Assembly (NCBI RefSeq): GCF_049686335.1
Contig: NZ_JBAVHX010000005.1
Location: 1-64,000 of the forward strand
DNA from: Buttiauxella sp049686335
Lineage (GTDB): Bacteria > Pseudomonadota > Gammaproteobacteria > Enterobacterales > Enterobacteriaceae
Length of the DNA: 64,000 bases
Direction of reading: 5' to 3'
Shown here: one piece after another, positions 1-6,705 of the stretch
How positions within the stretch are numbered: position 1 is the stretch's first letter
Layout of the letters: each line of letters begins with the position of its first letter
Translations under genes and position numbers: made by a program
Notes under the pieces: model-generated
Database searches by the model: none
What the model saw: the letters and a program-made list of their open reading frames with translations, nothing else
What the model was told of the DNA's origin: nothing

Positions 1-960
1 GTGGATTTTGCCAGCGGCACCAGTAACTGCCCGCAGCTCCAGCCGGGGCGCTGGTTCACTCTCACCGGGCACCCGCGCGAAGACTTAAACCGCGCGTGGC
101 AGGTGGTGTCCTGCGAGATGACCGGCAGCCAGCCACAGGCGCACACCGGTCTGAAAGCCGAAAACCTCGCCCTGTGGCTGGAGCCGGAAGCGGAAAACGA
201 CCGCAAAATCCACCTCTACCACTGCGACCATCTGGGCACGCCGCTGGCACTGGTGGATCGCGAGGGCCATATCGACTGGCACATCACCCTCGACCCGTGG
301 GGCAATGTGCTCAGCGAACACAATCCGCAGCAACTGCATCAGCCGCAGAGAATGCAGGGCCAGCAATACGATGAAGAATCGGGGCTGCATTATAACCGGC
401 ACCGTTATTACGACCCGGCTCAGGGACTGTATATCAGTCAGGATCCGATTGGGTTACGGGGTGGGTGGAATGGTTATAGTTATCCGTTGAATCCAGTTAA
501 GAATATAGATCCATTGGGATTAATTGAAACCGCTCAGTCGTACGTCGTTAGTAGAGATCTAGCTGCACTTGGTGATGATGCTAGATCTCGTTGGAATCCA
601 CTTACACATACGTTTACAGTAACGACAGATGGTCAGGGAAATATATTGCACACGTATAGTTGGGGGAATGATGCAAATCTTAAAGGATGGAATTTAGATC
701 AATCTATTGATATAAAAACGGCCAGAGAAGCACTGGACAATAACTTGGCTGAGCCAACATTGGCCACAAGTTATTGTGTAGAAAAAGCATATAATGAATT
801 AAATAAGAAAAAGAATGAACATATTAATTTGTTTATTACAAGAAATTGTAAGCAAGAAACAAACAATTTATTATTAAAAGCAATGGCTATTTGTAATGAT
901 AATACTTTGGGAACATCACCGTTTCCACCGAAGCAAGGTTTTTATGGGTATTCATATTGA
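1..960 (+). CDS. Rhs-family polymorphic toxin, 3' part, with a VgrG-like N-terminal segment
   Basis: The frame is open at the left edge, so the true start is probably outside the window; the GTG at base 1 need not be used. Residues about 4-47 (SGTSNC, LQPGRWFTLTGHPR, LNRAWQVVSCEMTGSQPQA) read like the gp27-like region of the type VI spike protein VgrG. From about residue 66 the protein is classical Rhs core (YHCDHLGTPLALVD, ESGLHYNRHRYYDP, ISQDPIGLRGG), ending at DPLGL (170-174), the usual boundary with the variable toxin tip. The tip (175-319) is unrelated, AT-rich and contains H203, H217, C259 and a TRNCKQETNNLL stretch (C283). An NC motif downstream of histidines resembles permuted papain-like hydrolases, but that is only an inference. 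A small membrane protein gene follows at once. Confidence 0.8.
   Translation: MDFASGTSNCPQLQPGRWFTLTGHPREDLNRAWQVVSCEMTGSQPQAHTGLKAENLALWLEPEAENDRKIHLYHCDHLGTPLALVDREGHIDWHITLDPWGNVLSEHNPQQLHQPQRMQGQQYDEESGLHYNRHRYYDPAQGLYISQDPIGLRGGWNGYSYPLNPVKNIDPLGLIETAQSYVVSRDLAALGDDARSRWNPLTHTFTVTTDGQGNILHTYSWGNDANLKGWNLDQSIDIKTAREALDNNLAEPTLATSYCVEKAYNELNKKKNEHINLFITRNCKQETNNLLLKAMAICNDNTLGTSPFPPKQGFYGYSY
235..522 (+). repeat. Rhs core repeat, copy 1
   Basis: This 288-bp stretch encodes the last ~95 residues of the Rhs core up to DPLGL. It aligns without gaps, offset by 1131 bp, with bases 1366-1653 and differs only by scattered substitutions. Such near-identical core ends are the substrate for recombination that swaps toxin tips in rhs loci. 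Confidence 0.9.
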
Positions 961-962
961 AT

Positions 963-1241
963 ATGAAAAATATACTACTAAGTGTGTTAATTGGATCAGG
1001 CATTAGTGTTGCGACCGTGTTTCTTTATTCAGTATTTATTAATTTATACGGCAAATATGGTGGGGGGTATGTTAAATTATTTTTCTTATTGAGTATTATC
1101 GGTGGTGGGGTGGGGGTGTTTTATTTTTTATATTCAATAAGTAAAGAAGCTTTTTTTTGTAGTCTTATTTATGGTCTTCTTACATCTTTTATTGTGTTTT
1201 TTTTGATTGGTTTTATTGTTGTAAATATATATGGATCATAG
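963..1241 (+). CDS. Small polytopic membrane protein, candidate immunity protein for the preceding Rhs tip
   Basis: A 92-residue, very hydrophobic protein that begins 2 bases after the Rhs stop codon. I chose the ATG at 963 (MKNILLSVL) over the TTG at 957 that overlaps the stop. Three or four transmembrane segments are visible (about 5-25, 36-58, 64-90). Base composition is strongly AT-rich like the Rhs tip before it and unlike the core genes. A gene directly downstream of a variable Rhs tip normally encodes its immunity protein. A membrane-embedded immunity protein would fit a toxin acting at the membrane or in the periplasm. No family was recognised. Confidence 0.6.
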   Translation: MKNILLSVLIGSGISVATVFLYSVFINLYGKYGGGYVKLFFLLSIIGGGVGVFYFLYSISKEAFFCSLIYGLLTSFIVFFLIGFIVVNIYGS

Positions 1242-1353
1242 TTTTTATAATTCAAATGACTATACCCCGAAATGGTTTTACCAGCCGAGTTGAATACGGG
1301 GCAGTTCTAGGATGACGCAATAGGGCTACAACGAACAGAGCTGGCTGACGGGC

Positions 1354-2160
1354 ATGAAGTTCGGCGGCACGCCGCTGGCGCTGGTGGATCGCGAGGGCCA
1401 TATCGACTTGCACATCACCATCGACCCATGGGGCAATGTGCTCAGTGAACATAATCCGCAGCAACTGTATCAGCCACTGAGAATGCAGGGCCAGCAGATC
1501 GATGAAGAATCGGGGCTGCATTATAACCGGCACCGTTATTACGACCCTGCTCAGGGAAGGTATATCAGTCAGGATCCGATTGGGTTGCGGGGTGGGTGGA
1601 ATACATATACTTATCCATTAAATCCGATCAAGAATATAGATTCGATGGGGCTAATGGCGTTTGGTGGCGAATTTGGAAAATGGGCTGGTTCTGCATTTAA
1701 CTTACCTTATGAAGATATTAATCCTGCAATAGATGCGTCGAACGGGCCGCACTACGAACCTCTATCAGGATCTATTTCACTTGATGTGGGAATATCACTG
1801 GATGCTTTTAGTGGAGGTAGTAGTGTTGTGGGATCCTCAGTTGGAACAAATGATCGAGTTTCTGGCAATAAAGATATTTGCACATATTATGCCCAATGCG
1901 ATCATAACGGGGCTGGCCTGGCGATGGGGGCAGCAGCGTCACTTTCCGTCTCTGGAGCGGGCGCTTCCCCTGGACAGGCAAATTCAAAAGGGGCAATGAT
2001 GGGAGGTGGCATATTAGGTAAATTCTCTCTTGCTGGAACAAAAGATTCTTCGGGTCATCCTACTGGAATTTTAAGTGCTGGTCCTGGTATTGGTGCATGG
2101 GTTGGTGAGTTGACTAATTGCTCTCAATATTCAAGATGTTTATCTGAGCTATTGGGTTGA
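1354..2160 (+). CDS. Displaced (orphan) Rhs tip: core end plus Gly/Ser/Ala-rich C-terminal domain
   Basis: Residues 5-100 repeat the Rhs core end of the first gene, closing with DSMGL instead of DPxGL. Residues 101-268 are a new tip rich in Gly, Ser and Ala (AMGAAASLSVSGAGA, GAMMGGGILG). It carries two copies of a C-x2-Y-x2-C motif (C176-C182 and C256-C262). There is no ribosome-binding site or natural N-terminus: the frame picks up in the middle of the core, as expected for a silent cassette that becomes expressed only by recombination into a full-length rhs gene. The tip shows no recognised catalytic motif; a membrane-active or surface-bound toxin is possible. The next gene starts 2 bases after the stop. 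Confidence 0.65.
   Translation: MKFGGTPLALVDREGHIDLHITIDPWGNVLSEHNPQQLYQPLRMQGQQIDEESGLHYNRHRYYDPAQGRYISQDPIGLRGGWNTYTYPLNPIKNIDSMGLMAFGGEFGKWAGSAFNLPYEDINPAIDASNGPHYEPLSGSISLDVGISLDAFSGGSSVVGSSVGTNDRVSGNKDICTYYAQCDHNGAGLAMGAAASLSVSGAGASPGQANSKGAMMGGGILGKFSLAGTKDSSGHPTGILSAGPGIGAWVGELTNCSQYSRCLSELLG
1366..1653 (+). repeat. Rhs core repeat, copy 2
   Basis: Second copy of the 288-bp Rhs core end at 235-522, gap-free. The sequence left of it (1252-1365) does not match Rhs core, so the copy starts abruptly at GGCACGCCGCTGGC. This marks a truncation or recombination junction. Confidence 0.9.
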
Positions 2161-2162
2161 TA

Positions 2163-2609
2163 ATGAATAAAAAAAAACTGACAGTGCTGATACTTTTTAT
2201 AATAGGTTGTTTGCTATTAACATACAAGCTTGGTGTTAGCTTTAAAAGTGATGATTCTTTAAGGACAAAAGCTGAAAATAAAGTCAGTTTATTTCAGGAT
2301 CTTTATAATAACCTAGAGTTAGAAAAAATCTATGATGAGTCCTGTGATAACTTCCAGAAAATGACACCGCGAGATGAATTTCTTTCTATTATGATTGGAA
2401 AGAAGGAAGTGTTTGGTAGATTTAAACATTCCACTTTATTCTATACTAATGTTATTAACTCAAAAAAAGTTGCTTTAAGGTATAGAACATATTATGAACA
2501 TTATTCTTTAATTGAGGAATTTACTTACAATGATGAAGGAGGTTTGTGCCTTCAAGGATTTTATATTGATGACTCAGGTAAGCTAGGCGAGGTGATTAAA
2601 CTGGATTGA
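2163..2609 (+). CDS. Membrane-anchored candidate immunity protein
   Basis: A 148-residue protein with one N-terminal hydrophobic segment (about 5-23) after a lysine-rich start, then a soluble domain that should face the periplasm. ATG 2163 is preferred to the in-frame TTG at 2157. The soluble domain is related to the lipoprotein at 2757-3185: both share the order F-x2-x-Y-N, a short T-x-x-x-x-x-S or L motif, GK-(K/Q)-x-x-x-G-(R/K)-F-K-x-(S/A)-T-L, then V-I-N-(S/N). It follows the orphan Rhs tip directly, as an immunity gene would. Low GC. Function is inferred from position only. Confidence 0.55.
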   Translation: MNKKKLTVLILFIIGCLLLTYKLGVSFKSDDSLRTKAENKVSLFQDLYNNLELEKIYDESCDNFQKMTPRDEFLSIMIGKKEVFGRFKHSTLFYTNVINSKKVALRYRTYYEHYSLIEEFTYNDEGGLCLQGFYIDDSGKLGEVIKLD

Positions 2610-2728
2610 TCACATCAGACCTTAGTAAGCCTTCAAATGTTACAATGAGCGTAGGTTATGGTATAGGGGGAGGAGCCTTTTCAGGAGTAATGACTTGCCA
2701 GATGTATACAAAGTGTATGATTAACTAA
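2609..2728 (+). pseudogene. Remnant of a third Rhs tip, C-terminal ~37 residues
   Basis: The frame ending at the TAA at 2726-2728 reads ...SVGYGIGGGAFSGVMTCQMYTKCMIN. It aligns with the end of the orphan tip before it (SAGPGIGAWVGELTNCSQYSRC), including the C-x2-Y-x2-C motif. No start codon with a ribosome-binding site is present and most of the domain is missing. It is followed by the paralogous immunity-like gene at 2757, so it looks like the stump of a further toxin/immunity module. Confidence 0.5.
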
Positions 2729-2756
2729 ATTCTGATTGGACTAATAAGGTATTTAT

Positions 2757-3185
2757 ATGCGTTTTTGGATGTCATTATTTATAATTTTTATGCTGTCGGG
2801 ATGTGATAATCAGTCAACCAAAGATGCGATACTCCAGGTGGATGTTTTCCGTGAGATGTACAATAATAATAACTTTTTCGATATATACTCCAGCTCTGCT
2901 TTGGGTTTAAAAAAAGCCATGACAGAACAACAGTTAGTTTCATTTTTAGGCAAACAAAAAGAAGATTTAGGGAAATTTAAATCAGCGACTTTACTTAATA
3001 GCACAGTTATAAATAACAGCGAGGTAACACTGTCATTTCAAACAAACTACAACAAAGATTCTTTCCTTGAATTATTTGTATATAAAAAAGAACCAAATGG
3101 ATATAAATTATTTTACTATACAATAGACACACAACGAACATTAAAAATTGATCCTGTAACTCATGCCATTCAGTTACCAAAGTGA
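2757..3185 (+). CDS. Lipoprotein, candidate immunity protein, paralogue of 2163-2609
   Basis: A 142-residue protein with a signal peptide and lipobox (FMLSGCDNQ, Cys16), so it is probably anchored to a membrane on the periplasmic side. The ATG at 2757 follows an AAGGT ribosome-binding sequence. The mature part resembles the membrane-anchored protein at 2163-2609 in the FREMYNN, GKQKEDLGKFKSATLL and VINNSEVTL blocks. The two are diverged copies, each placed after a related Rhs-tip sequence. Two periplasm-facing immunity candidates suggest that the tips act outside the cytoplasm. Not assigned to a named family. Confidence 0.6.
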   Translation: MRFWMSLFIIFMLSGCDNQSTKDAILQVDVFREMYNNNNFFDIYSSSALGLKKAMTEQQLVSFLGKQKEDLGKFKSATLLNSTVINNSEVTLSFQTNYNKDSFLELFVYKKEPNGYKLFYYTIDTQRTLKIDPVTHAIQLPK

Positions 3186-3227
3186 TATTCAACCTACACA
3201 TGTCAAAATTTGTAGGTTGAATTATAG

Positions 3228-3572
3228 CTACTGAGGTTTATCATTTTTTTGGATGCGAGCTAACCCTATAACTTTAACATATAGCTCTTTTATTTGTGAA
3301 TATATATAAAGACCGACACAACAAAAAGTACCCACTAAGACAGCTATAATAACTGAGACAATGCATGAGGTAAGTAAACCAACAGCTATTGCTTTAATCC
3401 CAAAAACTTGCTCTCCATTCAAGGTAATTACATTAAAACCAAAATATCCAAAAAAACCAAAAATCAAACCTAATGGAACTATAGAAAAAAACAACCCAGC
3501 CAACAATATCTTATAGATATCGATTGGTCTTGTGTCATTTACTGAGATGAACAACTCTAATTTCCTTGTCAC
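3228..3572 (-). CDS. Hypothetical membrane protein
   Basis: A 114-residue protein starting at a GTG with a good AAGGAAGGAG ribosome-binding site about 10 bases upstream. Two or three hydrophobic segments are visible (about 21-50, 62-95) and the C-terminus is charged and cytoplasmic-looking. It converges on the Rhs immunity-like genes and shares their low GC, so it probably belongs to the same accessory stretch. No family was recognised. Confidence 0.5.
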   Translation of the reverse strand: MTRKLELFISVNDTRPIDIYKILLAGLFFSIVPLGLIFGFFGYFGFNVITLNGEQVFGIKAIAVGLLTSCIVSVIIAVLVGTFCCVGLYIYSQIKELYVKVIGLARIQKNDKPQ

Positions 3573-3767
3573 TTTCTAACTCCTTCCTTTACCAAATGGT
3601 AAGTTATACAGGATCATTTTAAATAATTATTACTTTGATAACGGTATCTATTATGGTTTACTTTTTAGGAATAATCGAGAATCAAGCCTACACAATAAAA
3701 ATTAATACGATGAAGAATCTAAATTCACAATCAACCGAAAATATAAATAATTAAGTGATACACATAC
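3573..3767. other. AT-rich spacer between the Rhs region and envZ
   Basis: I see no gene here. Composition is very AT-rich, matching the accessory side. It ends at the shared terminator hairpin downstream of envZ, which marks the boundary with the conserved core. Confidence 0.5.
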
Positions 3768-3797
3768 AAAAAGCGAACCCCAAGAGGTTCGCTTTTT
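3768..3797 (-). terminator. Intrinsic terminator of ompR-envZ, symmetrical
   Basis: A perfect 7-bp stem (GCGAACC 3773-3779 with GGTTCGC 3786-3792) is flanked by A-runs on the left and T-runs on the right, so it can work in both directions. It lies just beyond the envZ stop codon on the minus strand. Confidence 0.85.
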
Positions 3798-3806
3798 CTT
3801 TGTCAC

Positions 3807-5159
3807 TCAACCTTCTTTAATCTGGCTGACGGTTTTGTTCATTGGCAACGGCAAATAAGCGCGTATCCGTAAACCACCCCGCTCGCTGACGCCGATATCC
3901 AGCAGGCCGTTATGATTGTCGATAATACGCTGCACAATCGCCAGTCCCAAACCGGTGCCACTGGTGGTTCGCGCACTATCGCCACGCACAAACGGTTGGA
4001 ACAGATGTTTGAGCTGATCAGGTTTAATCCCTGGGCCGTCATCTTCTACCTGGAACCACGCGCGGTTTAACTCGCCGCCGCTGCTTACCTTGATCCAGCC
4101 ATTACCATATCGCGCGGCATTTACCACCATATTGGCGGCGGCACGTTTAATGGATAACGGATGGATGTTGACCAGCAATTCGCCAGCTTGAAGGTCGGTA
4201 TCAATTTCCCGCTCATAACCACTTTCAGCTGCTACCACTTCACCCAACACACTATTGAGATCGGCGGTTTCCAATGGCATCTCTTGCCCGGTACGCAGGT
4301 AATCAATGAACTGCTCGATTATCGCATTACACTCTTCGATATCTTTGTTAATCGACTCAGAGAGATAGCCATCTTCTGCACTCATCATTTCTGTTGCCAG
4401 ACGAATACGAGTAAGCGGCGTACGCAAATCGTGGCTGACGCCCGCCATTAATAACGTGCGGTCATCGGCGAGCTGTTTAACACCTGCGGCCATGTGATTG
4501 AAGGCTCGGGTAACGGAACGCACCTCCGACGCGCCATATTCACGCAGTGGCGGCGGAATAATGCCTTTACCAACCTGCAAAGCAGCATGCTCGAGGTCAA
4601 CCAGGGGTCGGTTCTGGATACGAATAAACAGCCACGCGCCACCAATCGCCAGCAACATTATCGCAAGCGTGTAGCGGAACAACGGTGAGAAATCGCCCTG
4701 ATGAATTTCAGTCAGGGGGACACGAACCCAGATATTTGGCGACAGCCACGTCTTCAGCCAGACAACCGGCGAACTCTTGTTAACCTCAACACGAACTTCT
4801 GTTGGGCCACCCAATTGTTGCGCCATTTGATGACTAAGGAATTCGTAATGCTGCGCCCAGCGCAAACCCGCGTCTTCCGCCGCTTCATTGGAATACAGAG
4901 AGATTCCCAACTCACGGTAGATTTCACGCCGAAACGCAGGCGGAACCACCAGTTGCGTACCATCCTCGAGTTGCAGTTTATCGGTCATCAACATACGGAC
5001 TTCGTACGCCAGCACTTTATTAAACTGTTGCAAGCTCGGCAGAATGGCGAAGTTCAACACCACAAGGTAGGTCGTCACCAGGCTGACAAACAGCAAGGTG
5101 ACGATCAATAACAGCGTGCGGGCAAACGAGCTTCTGGGGGAGAAGCGGACTCGCCTCAT
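3807..5159 (-). CDS. envZ: Osmosensor histidine kinase EnvZ
   Basis: Inner-membrane sensor kinase that phosphorylates and dephosphorylates OmpR in response to osmolarity and pH, controlling porin genes. At 450 residues it has the E. coli length when the start is set at MRRVRFSPRS; this ATG overlaps the ompR stop by 4 bases, so an upstream in-frame extension is rejected. Visible: TM1 (about 15-35), a periplasmic domain, TM2 (about 160-179), HAMP, the phospho-acceptor H243 in GVSHDLRTPLTR, and the ATPase N, G1 and G2 boxes (NAARYG, DDGPGI, GTGLGLAI). Translationally coupled to ompR. Confidence 0.98.
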   Translation of the reverse strand: MRRVRFSPRSSFARTLLLIVTLLFVSLVTTYLVVLNFAILPSLQQFNKVLAYEVRMLMTDKLQLEDGTQLVVPPAFRREIYRELGISLYSNEAAEDAGLRWAQHYEFLSHQMAQQLGGPTEVRVEVNKSSPVVWLKTWLSPNIWVRVPLTEIHQGDFSPLFRYTLAIMLLAIGGAWLFIRIQNRPLVDLEHAALQVGKGIIPPPLREYGASEVRSVTRAFNHMAAGVKQLADDRTLLMAGVSHDLRTPLTRIRLATEMMSAEDGYLSESINKDIEECNAIIEQFIDYLRTGQEMPLETADLNSVLGEVVAAESGYEREIDTDLQAGELLVNIHPLSIKRAAANMVVNAARYGNGWIKVSSGGELNRAWFQVEDDGPGIKPDQLKHLFQPFVRGDSARTTSGTGLGLAIVQRIIDNHNGLLDIGVSERGGLRIRAYLPLPMNKTVSQIKEG

Positions 5160-5875
5160 GCCTTGGAACCGTCCGGCACGAATACGTAGCCCAGGCCCCA
5201 TACGGTCTGGATATAACGTGGATGCGCAGGGTCTTCTTCAACCATGCGACGCAGACGAGAAATCTGTACGTCGATAGAACGTTCCATCGCACTGTATTCA
5301 CGGCCACGCGCCAGGTTCATCAATTTATCGCGTGATAACGGCTCGCGTGGATGGCTCACCAGCGCTTTCAGAACCGCGAACTCGCCACTGGTTAATGGCA
5401 TAGGCTCATCTTCACGGAACATCTCACGAGTGCCGAGGTTCAGCTTAAACTTACCAAAAGCGATAACCGCTTCTTCCTGAGAAGGTGCGCCAGGCAGTTC
5501 GTTAGCCTGACGACGCAGAACCGCGCGAATACGGGCCAGCAGTTCACGTGGGTTAAAAGGTTTAGGAATGTAGTCATCCGCACCAATTTCTAACCCAACG
5601 ATACGGTCAACTTCTTCGCCTTTCGCGGTAACCATAATGATTGGCATAGGGTTGCTTTGGCTGCGCAGACGGCGGCAGATAGACAAGCCATCTTCGCCCG
5701 GTAACATCAGATCAAGCACCATCAGGTGGAAGGACTCGCGGGTTAACAGGCGATCCATCTGTTCTGCGTTAGCAACGCTACGGACCTGGAAGCCTTGTTC
5801 GGTGAGATAACGCTCTAATAGCGCACGTAAGCGCATGTCGTCATCCACGACCAGAATCTTATAGTTCTCTTGCAT
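5156..5875 (-). CDS. ompR: Response regulator OmpR
   Basis: A 239-residue regulator with an N-terminal receiver domain (acidic pocket D11/D12, phospho-acceptor D55 in VLDLMLPGEDG, K105) and a C-terminal winged-helix DNA-binding domain (about 135-235, TSGEFAVLKALVSHPREPLSR). As far as I can recall it, the sequence is indistinguishable from E. coli OmpR. First gene of ompR-envZ, divergent from greB. Confidence 0.99.
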   Translation of the reverse strand: MQENYKILVVDDDMRLRALLERYLTEQGFQVRSVANAEQMDRLLTRESFHLMVLDLMLPGEDGLSICRRLRSQSNPMPIIMVTAKGEEVDRIVGLEIGADDYIPKPFNPRELLARIRAVLRRQANELPGAPSQEEAVIAFGKFKLNLGTREMFREDEPMPLTSGEFAVLKALVSHPREPLSRDKLMNLARGREYSAMERSIDVQISRLRRMVEEDPAHPRYIQTVWGLGYVFVPDGSKA

Positions 5876-6111
5876 TCTTATACTCCCAAAGGCTCGAACA
5901 GTGAGTGCGTATTCTTAAAAAACTGCGGCGTTACGACCAGTCAATTCTGGTATATATTCTAGTCGAAATTGTTACAAAGCATATTAAACAGATGGTTATA
6001 GACGCTTTTTAACCAAAAACAATGACCAGGTTCGCAAATCTCCGGGATTGCCATCACCCTGATATTTCGGTTTAAATCGTCTCTATTGTGCTACCCATTC
6101 AAGGCTTGATG
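5876..6111. promoter_or_regulatory. Divergent promoter region ompR / greB
   Basis: A 236-bp gap between the ompR and greB starts. It must hold the promoters of both units. An AT-rich stretch with TATATT-like and GTTACA-like elements lies around 5950-5985. I cannot assign exact start sites. Confidence 0.5.
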
Positions 6112-6585
6112 ATGAAAACGCCATTAATTACCCGTGAAGGCTATGAAAAGCTAAAACAAGAAAAGGACGCTTTGTGGCGAGAAGAGCGTCCGGAGGTGAC
6201 AAAAAAGGTCACCTGGGCAGCAAGTCTTGGCGATCGCAGTGAAAATGCCGACTACCAGTACAACAAAAAAAGACTGCGAGAAATAGATCGTAGAGTGCGT
6301 TATCTCACAAAATGCCTCGAACAGTTAAAGATCGTCGACTATTCACCACAACAAGAAGGCAAAGTGTTTTTTGGCGCATGGGTAGAGATTGAAAACGATG
6401 AAGGAAATACGTTGCGTTTTCGCATCGTGGGGTATGACGAAATCTTCGGGCGCAAAGATTACATCTCTATTGATTCCCCGATGGCTCGCGCCCTGCTGAA
6501 AAAAGAAGTGGGCGACCTCGCCATCGTGCAAACACCTGCGGGCGAAGCGCAGTGGTACGTCAATGAAATCGAGTATGTGAAATAG
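6112..6585 (+). CDS. greB: Transcription elongation factor GreB
   Basis: Inserts into the RNA polymerase secondary channel and stimulates cleavage of backtracked RNA. The start MKTPLITREGYEKL (ATG 6112) gives 157 residues, as expected; the in-frame upstream codons are not conserved. The N-terminal coiled coil carries the acidic tip in LGDRSENADYQYN, followed by the C-terminal FKBP-like domain (GKVFFGAWVEIEND, GRKDYISIDSPMARALL). It is followed by tex, as in E. coli. Confidence 0.97.
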   Translation: MKTPLITREGYEKLKQEKDALWREERPEVTKKVTWAASLGDRSENADYQYNKKRLREIDRRVRYLTKCLEQLKIVDYSPQQEGKVFFGAWVEIENDEGNTLRFRIVGYDEIFGRKDYISIDSPMARALLKKEVGDLAIVQTPAGEAQWYVNEIEYVK

Positions 6586-6705
6586 ACCGCAAGCCAGCAA
6601 CAGAACTGTCCGATTCATCATCTCTCGGGCGCTGTGGCTGGCAATTTCGCCCCCCAATCCGTATAACTACACTCTGAAATTTCGACTCAAACAGATGAAA
6701 AAACC

